This document shows positions 1 to 64,000 of a DNA stretch of 64,000 bases, in pieces. Each line of letters opens with the position of its first letter. Within the stretch, counting starts at the first letter, position 1. The translations under genes and the position numbers were made by a program. Origin of the DNA: Pteria penguin (lineage: Eukaryota; Mollusca; Bivalvia; Pterioida; Pteriidae); assembly GCA_035048485.1 (NCBI GenBank), contig CM068592.1, forward strand, positions 34,410,501 to 34,474,500, written 5' to 3'. Below the pieces are notes generated by a model that saw nothing but the letters and a program-made list of their open reading frames with translations, did not search any database and was not told where the DNA came from.

Positions 1-186
1 CCGATTTCTCCTGATTATATTGTCTAGACGTCAAGGTCATTAGATGTATGGAGTTGGGTGGGTGGGGCCTCGTATGTTTGTCGGTCCGTTAATCACAAAA
101 TAAACCTTTGAACTATCAAAGGATTCACATTTGTTGATAGGTTATTAATGTAAGCATGTTATTTTCTCTTTACTTCCGATATATTT

Positions 187-312
187 TATGTATTATTTAT
201 AGCAGCTATACCTGTGATTATAATATTTCATGTATTATTTATAGCAGCTATACCTGTGATTATAATATTTTATGTATTATTTATAGCAGCTATACCTGTG
301 ATTATAATATTT
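187..312. repeat. 42-bp tandem repeat, 3 copies
   Basis: The unit begins TGTATTATTTATAGCAGCTA and recurs at 189, 231 and 273, an exact spacing of 42 bases with almost no divergence. Because 42 is a multiple of three, the frames on the + strand stay open across it and give repeated peptides that are not genes. Confidence 0.9.
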
Positions 313-2968
313 TGTCTATCAGCCTCACTGCAGGTAGCCATTGATTGTTATTTCTTTGTTTTAAATGTCGCATTCTTATGGCGCAAATATATCTGTTTAC
401 AACTGGTTAAAATGCCGGTAAAATTATACATTCCTATTGGATTATACGGTATAGCGCTAGTTCCTTCATTAATATTCAGAAATGCCAGCTTGACCGTGGT
501 CAGTACTTAGGGTTTAGGCACGGTTAATGTCATTCACTTACTGGCTCTGACAAACGGTCATCTCGTATATTACACGTAGTGAATTGATATACTGTGTATA
601 ATGATGGACAAACTTAACCATACTCTACATGTAAGTAAATAAATATTCTTAGAATGGGATTTGTTTCTTTTGATGGGAAGAGGAAAGCAGGAAGATAATT
701 CTGATATATATAATTATTTATATTTTTTGTTGTTCGTCTGACGGTTCTTCGGCGTTGTGTTCAATTAAGGTAAAGCGGCGACCTTTACCGTCAGATGGTT
801 CGAATCGCTAATGCTGCAAGGAGGAAAGAATGCCTTCAAAAGACGATGGTTGTGTCCGGTAATATGTTGTTCTCTATGGACATCCAACTACTAGTAATTA
901 TTATTTAGGTGAAACAGTTGCTATGGCTTATAACCCCCCCCCCCCCCCTTACCAAAACTAAACAAAACAACCCATGTCATATCCAACGTTTTCGTAACTT
1001 ATCACAGGGGCACTCAGAACTAAAGCTAAAAGAGAAAACTGAAGACATCTGACAAAGCTGGATGACACAAATCACCAAGGACATGCACACAAAACATGAT
1101 AATAGTAGAATATACACGGAAAAACATCATGAAAACATTCGATTGTGCTGCGTTTACGCAAGGACTTATGTCCTTGGGTTACGATACCGACTTAGGACGG
1201 TCAATTGAAGTAACAATCGTCGCTCAGTTCGTATAGCTAAAGTACATTCTGCTAATTATTTCCTTTCTGTGAGTTTTGTTCTGTCCCTCAATACCTCATC
1301 TTTTCAGCAACAGGTCAAAATGTATACCATGTTATATTTCATACAATGTGTAATTTTGTTGATTATTTTGCCTACCTACCTATATATCACTCCTTTGTAT
1401 ATGAATGACTGCAGCCGATGCTTTGTAGTGCATCTTCACGATGTAACGGCTGGGCGATTACGTCCCACTCACACAAACGGGAGCTAACCTTTGATATAGA
1501 GAAGAAGCAGAAACCTTTCTGTCCTTAAACCTGTGGATGATAGACAGAATATTCTGTTAACAGTGTTGTTCCCATTTTTGCAATGTAGAGAAAATCATTG
1601 AACTGCATGAGAAACAATAGACTATTTGCATGCATTTTGAGTATTTACATGTATCCATATACATATTCATGAACTAAAGTAGGAGAGTATAGGTGGTGTT
1701 TTTTATTATTTTGATTTGTTTTCTTTTGTTTTGTTTTTGTTTTTTTTTGTCTGTATTAGTGTGACGGTAGATAAAGAGTGCAGATTTTCACTTGAGTAAG
1801 GCGTGTCTGAATATCTTTTGGTTTTACTTGACACTCCCCGATTTGATTGAATCTGCCCTTGATAACCGCCGTGAATCTCAGACCAGACGCACCCTGTGTC
1901 TCAACAATTTTTCCTGTTCATACTCTTGTTTTAAATAGTCAAAGACAGCATTGTCGCCTTTTCGAGAAAATGTTCCAAGATGGACACTTTCTTCACAAAA
2001 TTGCTGGATTTGCGCTTAAGATTCTGCATTCAGTTTTATAGGTGGAGTAGATAGTTCTGGGGGTTCTTATGACTCGCTTTCAGTAACTACTTACCACAAG
2101 TTATATCATATACATACACACATCTCTGACTCATTACAGTTACATGCGGCGTCAACAAAAAACAAAGACATCGTAAATAAAGACCTTAAGATAGATTTCT
2201 ATAGTATGCAGTTATCTTCTATAGCCGCTCCTGCGCAAACTCCATCTGGAGAGGGACTTAATGAGCTGTGAATAAACACCTTGACGCTTGGTGAAGCTTG
2301 AATGCTGTAGGTCCGTAACACTTTAAAACGTCTCAAAAGCAGCTAGTTATTGTAATTTTTTGTGTTTGATTTCACGTACATGCCACTGCATTTAAGGAAT
2401 GTTGTGTTCTGGAATTTAATGTGTATTTTGTGATGAATTCGGAATTTTACACGGTGTTTTAAAATCAGGAAGTATGGAAAATGACTCAGGTATAAATCTC
2501 GTTTGTATTTATCAGTCCCCCAATCGGTAAAATCGGAGAGGACTATAGTTTTCCACTTCATCTGTTTGCCCGTCTGTCTGTCTGTCTGAGACACTTTGGT
2601 TTCCCACACTTTTTTGCAACCATTGGTGTTATTGACTTGTATCAGTGAGTTGCAGATCAAGTACGAGTTTGGTCATGCTTGACTTATTTTTGAAAGAGTT
2701 GCGGCTCTTGGAATTAAGGAAACCTGCAGAAGACATTTAATGCTTCAGCAATACTCAATCTGCTTGTTTTAAATGTGATAGATTTGTTCCACACATACAT
2801 TTAATATAATTATTCCATGAACGATCGTGTCTTCAATACAGTCGTGTAATTAACTTTTTTCGTTATGGTTTGACACATCAGGATGTGTTACCTATATGCA
2901 ATGGGTAGTATGCAATAGAAAAGAAATCCGGGATATATCGGATGGTATCCTACCTTTAGTTCTCCCAA

Positions 2969-3285
2969 CACTGAAAGTTGATTGATTGATTGATTGATTA
3001 ATTGATTATTGTATTACGTCACTCCACGATTATTTCACTTATATGGTGACGGCATATGCCTGATGCATTGCATAAAAATTTAGACTTTTGGAACGGATCC
3101 ACCCGAAGCAATGAGTGATCTTTTACGTGCCACGCCTACCGTGACACGGGGCCTCTGTTTTTACTGTCTCATCCGAAAGACAGAACACCAGTGTGCCAGG
3201 GGCGGGAGTCGAATCCGGGATCTCTCGACCACGAGCCGAGCACCTTATCCACTAGGTCACACCGGCTTCAACACTGAAGGCAGGT
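2969..3285 (-). mobile_element. SINE-like element, tRNA head, TGAT-type tail
   Basis: Read on the minus strand, a tRNA-like head covers about 3275-3195 with box A-like GTGACCTAGTGGATAAGG and box B-like GGATTCGACTCCCG. A body follows containing CTGTCTTTCGGATGAGACAG and a conserved segment ending near 3060. The element finishes in a TTGA/ATCA-type short tandem tail at 2978-3008. Decayed relatives occur at 3300-3410 and 12985-13175. Confidence 0.72.
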
Positions 3286-3299
3286 TTTTGTAACTTGTC

Positions 3300-3410
3300 C
3301 TCAATCGGCGTTGCCCAGTCGATAGGATGCTTGGAGTCGGTGTCCTGTCTTTCGCATGAGACAGTAACATTTCGATGCCCTGTTTTTTCAGTAGCTGTTG
3401 TCTGACTGCT
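3300..3410 (+). mobile_element. Decayed fragment of the same SINE family
   Basis: Contains GTCCTGTCTTTCGCATGAGACAG, split here as GTCCTGTCTTTCG and CATGAGACAG, matching the body of the element at 2969-3285 but on the opposite strand. The tRNA head is not clear. The head-to-head arrangement of two family members suggests independent insertions. Confidence 0.5.
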
Positions 3411-4354
3411 TTAGGTGGGTCAGTTGCACAAGTGTAAATTTCTGTGCGATGCATCAGGCTGCCCCAACGAAGTTGAAAACATTCTCATTTAAATTGCATG
3501 TGACAACGCAGGTAGTTGACACACGCTGGAACGAATACTTAACTCTTTTTCAAGCATTTCTGGTTTTGATTTTAATCAGAAACTGCTAATAATTGCACAA
3601 GTGTTGTTGTTGATATTTGAAAAGGCAAAGTTTCCACATCACAGCATGAGTTATCTTCTCTCTTGAATTTTGATTCGTATGTTGCGAGTTATCTCGCTTG
3701 CCATTTCATTTGAAAACCAGGATGTTCGGTGTATGATTACATATGTAGTAATCCAGTCACCTGAGTCAAATACTTCCAAAGTAAATAAGATCAGTGTACC
3801 TGTTAGATACACTCAAACAAACACGCTTTGCCGTTTTTGTCTGTCTAATGATAAATCTAGATGCACCAATTAGTGACACTGAAATGAACATTGTAAATGC
3901 ATGTATTGTCAACATGTGATAGATAAGATAAAAGTAAGTACTTTTAGGATATACAGTTATGTAAAATGTAACAAGAAAACATAGTACAGTTGGTGTCATT
4001 TGGCAGTAAGAAAGACACGTGTCTCATCTGGAAGGGAAAGTTCATCATTTTGATGACACATGCGCTTATAAAGATCGTTTTATTTTTGGAATATTTGTTG
4101 ACTTTTGTTATAAACAAACATAAGGTAAGGTATTCTGTACTTGTCTAATACCGATTGTAATACATGTATGTGTAGAGAAACATGACATTCAGAGAAAATT
4201 AAGAGAACTATCTCCTTTATGTTGAGGAAAAAAGGGGGATGGTTAAACATTACATGTACATGCATATTTTTTTTTCTCGTCAGCTTTGTACAATTTCGTT
4301 ACATTTTACAACCTTTTATCTAACGCTACGCAAGTTGTACTTCACGTATGTTTG

Positions 4355-4475
4355 GCGGTAGTCCGTGTGCAGTGGTTAAGGAAACAAAGATCCGGATAGA
4401 GATGCACTGAAGGCCGGCATGTACACTAACAGACTCCCCTCGTCTCGCTCTGGGTTCGAACCTACACGTGCACAG
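4355..4475 (+). mobile_element. tRNA-like SINE head
   Basis: Box A-like GTGCAGTGGTTAAGGA at 4368 and box B-like GGGTTCGAACCTACACG at about 4451 are too far apart for a normal tRNA and no cloverleaf closes. This is read as a tRNA-derived SINE remnant. A short palindrome CACCTGGACCAGGTG lies downstream at 4741. Confidence 0.45.
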
Positions 4476-5041
4476 AAAAACCATATTGACACCTTCATAA
4501 CGGTCTAGGACATCCTAGGACATCGGAGCACCGAAATCCTTTCACGTCTGTATAAGGGACCTACATACAAGGACAATAACTACACTGAAATGATAAAAAA
4601 ATCTCTCAATTATGTTGTCCATAGAAAATCTGACTTAATGATGCGTTGATATGATTCATATTTCCTCATGGTATAAGGTATAGAGAAATCTATCACGACC
4701 GACCACCTACTGGTGCTGCTGAACTCCGATCGATCGTGTTCACCTGGACCAGGTGTGACAAAATTCACACTAGCATTATAAATTTTGCATGTGTAATAAA
4801 GATATGTGTGTATTTCTCATGTTGATCACGTGATCGTAGAAAATATATTTAGATATTAATTTGGATATATTTGGATCATAAATTTTGTATTAAATTTACT
4901 CTTACCTTGCATATGGATGTAATGCACTTACATTGTACCACTTTTCATGGTTTGTTTTGGGACATATTATTACAATTTTTTCGAAATGATTGGTGTTTTG
5001 GGTTTACATATGATTTCCTTTTGCATTATTTATCATTTTAG

Positions 5042-62244
<57,203 letters not shown>

Positions 62245-64000
62245 AGAATGATTGTGTTTCTGCTGACGTTTAAATCTTTTTGTGAAGAAGGATCTCTTCA
62301 TGTGAGCAAGTAACAAAAGAACAACTATCAATCTTCATGTTTAATTTTCATACATTTTCAGTTATCATTATGAACTGCTTGTGTCACTGTTACTTTGTCT
62401 CTAATATTCTTCTTATTGTTGTCCTCTCTTACAAGGCAAATAATATCTTCACTCATTTTAACCAAATAATTAATTGCAAATTATCTGAAATGAAAAAGTG
62501 ATTTTTGTTTTATTTATTTGATGTACTGGTATTCTGAATGATAAAAAATGAATATGGTATGTTGATTTGTTTTAGAAAAAATTGTAATATTGAACATGGT
62601 TCGTGTTGGTTACATTGAAAAGTAAGCTTTTCTGCCTTCTTTACCTGAAATTCATATGAATAGAGTTAGATATCAATTTGAAAATAACAGTATTTCTGTG
62701 TAAGTAATGTAAAACATGTGGACATCTAGTAAACTATAAAACATTACATAAATAGCTATAAAGCACATCTTTTTCTACAATTCTTTTCATGATTGTTTTC
62801 TTCAAACTGAATTCACTTACATAATGTATGGCACTATCTGCGTGACAGGACAGATTTACTGTACTGAGTTTTTGAAAAGTGTAAACGTTTTTCTAATGAT
62901 GTGCATTCATAAGGTATACAATTATCTTTCCAACAAGTAAATTTTCTAAAAGGTTGTTTCTTTGTTTTAGAGCAGAACTATGTGGCAGAGTATGGACATT
63001 TAGTTTGAAATATGAATGTAGCTCAACAAATAGACTAGAATTACTGTCTCATGTTGTAATGTGTTGTTTATCATACGTTTTTTCTGTTTTATGAACGAAT
63101 GTGCATTCAGTCTGAAAAATGACATTAAAATTTGGGAAGGATCAATGTTAAAGAGTATATTGGATACTGATCATTAAATGGAACATTTCACTGTCACTAT
63201 TGTCTTGTAGTTTGAGCTTTCACAACAACACTTCAAAGGTTGATGGATACAAACCAACAAAAGAGTATTCACTAGATGTGTTCACTTTCAGATTTGGCAG
63301 CATGCTGCTGTGGGAAGTGCATATTAGAATTACAATACTGCAGTTATATATGGTGATAAGGCCTATTTTTCAAAACATTGATATAACGCTCCTTGAAACA
63401 TTATTAAAAAAGGACTAACCCAATTTTATAATACATGTAACAGTAGGGACTGAAAATTGATGAAAGTGAAAAGAAATCTAAGTAAATCATCTAGATGTAT
63501 TCCACCTTTTCTGTAACTGGTACTTTACCAAATATCATTTGTAGAACAGTTCATGTGGAGAAAAAGGAGAGATTTAGTGCACATAAATTTCATTAGGTTT
63601 CAATGTATGAATCTTCAATCAGTACATAGTACTTCTATTGCGTTAGAAGTGTTTTGTTAGATAACATTAGGGCTTTGTATATGAAACACTGGTGCTCCTG
63701 CTTTTTTTTTAAAAAAAGGGTTGTGAAAAAATGTGCAATGATTTATGTCGTATTAGTGTGTAACCATTTCATATGTGATTGGCTGGAAGTGTTCAGAGGT
63801 ATCACACGCAAATTTACCTCAAAACTAAAATTATATTCAATTTGCAACTTTTGCAACCACTGTGAAAAAATGACTTTGGAATTCATTATATCTGATTTGC
63901 ATATCTAAACACAATGTGCAAATATGTTATTACTACAATTTCAAATTATGCATGTAGTTAAATTCAATCTACTGATGTCAGTTTTGTAAAATTAACATTG
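62245..64000 (+). other. SRCIN1/KIAA1217-like: 3' UTR and downstream DNA
   Basis: No further convincing coding exon was seen after the stop. I found no AATAAA here; ATTAAA variants occur at 63124, 63173 and 63403, so the transcript may end a little after one of these. The open frames in this part (for example 63200-63418 and 63654-63908) have no recognisable content. The rest is AT-rich, CpG-poor sequence without repeats that I can name. Confidence 0.5.

Larger units (their letters stand above)
1..5041 (+). other. Upstream intron or 5' flank, with SINE debris
   Basis: The exon at 5042 enters mid-codon, so at least the 3' part of this stretch is intron. I could not place an upstream coding exon in it with confidence. 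It holds a three-copy 42-bp tandem repeat, a short poly-C run at about 937-950, a minus-strand SINE-like element with a TGAT-type tail, a decayed plus-strand relative right after it, and a tRNA-like segment near 4360-4470. Confidence 0.6.

Noticed and set aside
4355..4475. Functional tRNA gene candidates (also near 6590, 9150, 16830, 48560)
   Set aside because: B boxes are good but acceptor stems do not pair and A-B spacing or flanks are wrong; they fit SINE heads better.

Overview
This is a window of animal nuclear DNA, most likely from a bivalve mollusc. The evidence is AT-rich sequence, GT-AG introns of 0.2 to 20 kb, many tRNA-derived SINE-like elements, foldback elements and minisatellites, and a full copy of the AGCTCACCTGAG repeat that I recall as widespread in oysters, mussels and other bivalves. 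Nothing bacterial, viral or organellar was recognised. The exact species cannot be read from the sequence.

One protein-coding gene dominates the window. On the + strand it runs from at least 5042 to the stop codon at 62244. It is an invertebrate member of the sickle tail / p140Cap family (vertebrate paralogues KIAA1217 and SRCIN1). I rebuilt 17 coding exons plus one alternative first exon by matching splice sites and reading phase; every junction is phase-consistent. Order along the protein: an N-terminal RRHTVGG motif (exon 5042-5280); an RKRDAL..RYPQYAER motif (25694-25795); a Ser/Thr-rich linker ending in the MPIVRS motif (40472-40679); a globular domain with the hallmark LPNEIT and YILDPVT motifs (45624-46539); a Pro/Ser/Tyr-rich middle (46795-49280); a helical, coiled-coil actin-interacting-protein-3 (AIP3/Bud6)-like region (49555-60146); and a 490-residue Ser/Thr/Pro-rich tail with polyproline SH3-ligand-like stretches (60772-62244). 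Starting from the alternative first exon (18844-19416) the complete predicted protein is 1,473 residues, or 1,462 without the 33-nt microexon at 50275-50307. The form using the 5042 exon needs a start codon upstream that I could not place.

Layout: 1-5041 is upstream or intronic DNA with SINE debris. 5281-25693 is intron sequence holding the alternative first exon, trinucleotide arrays and a 12-copy 68-bp minisatellite. 25796-45623 holds two very large introns with further minisatellites, hairpins, microsatellites and SINEs. 45624-62244 is the exon-dense 3' half. 62245-64000 is 3' UTR and downstream DNA. The intron 54510-58750 carries a three-level nested transposon insertion whose order can be read from its target-site duplications.

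The less expected signals are: the alternative first exon, whose new N-terminus carries a second YILD-type motif and whose ATG sits 12 bases after a hairpin of nuclear-receptor-like half-sites; a likely cassette microexon just before the coiled coil; a weak splice donor next to an in-frame stop and an AATAAA that could yield a form lacking the coiled coil; an abrupt fall in CpG density near 42.9 kb; and several long perfect or near-perfect foldbacks. No non-genic system such as a CRISPR array, phage or operon is present.
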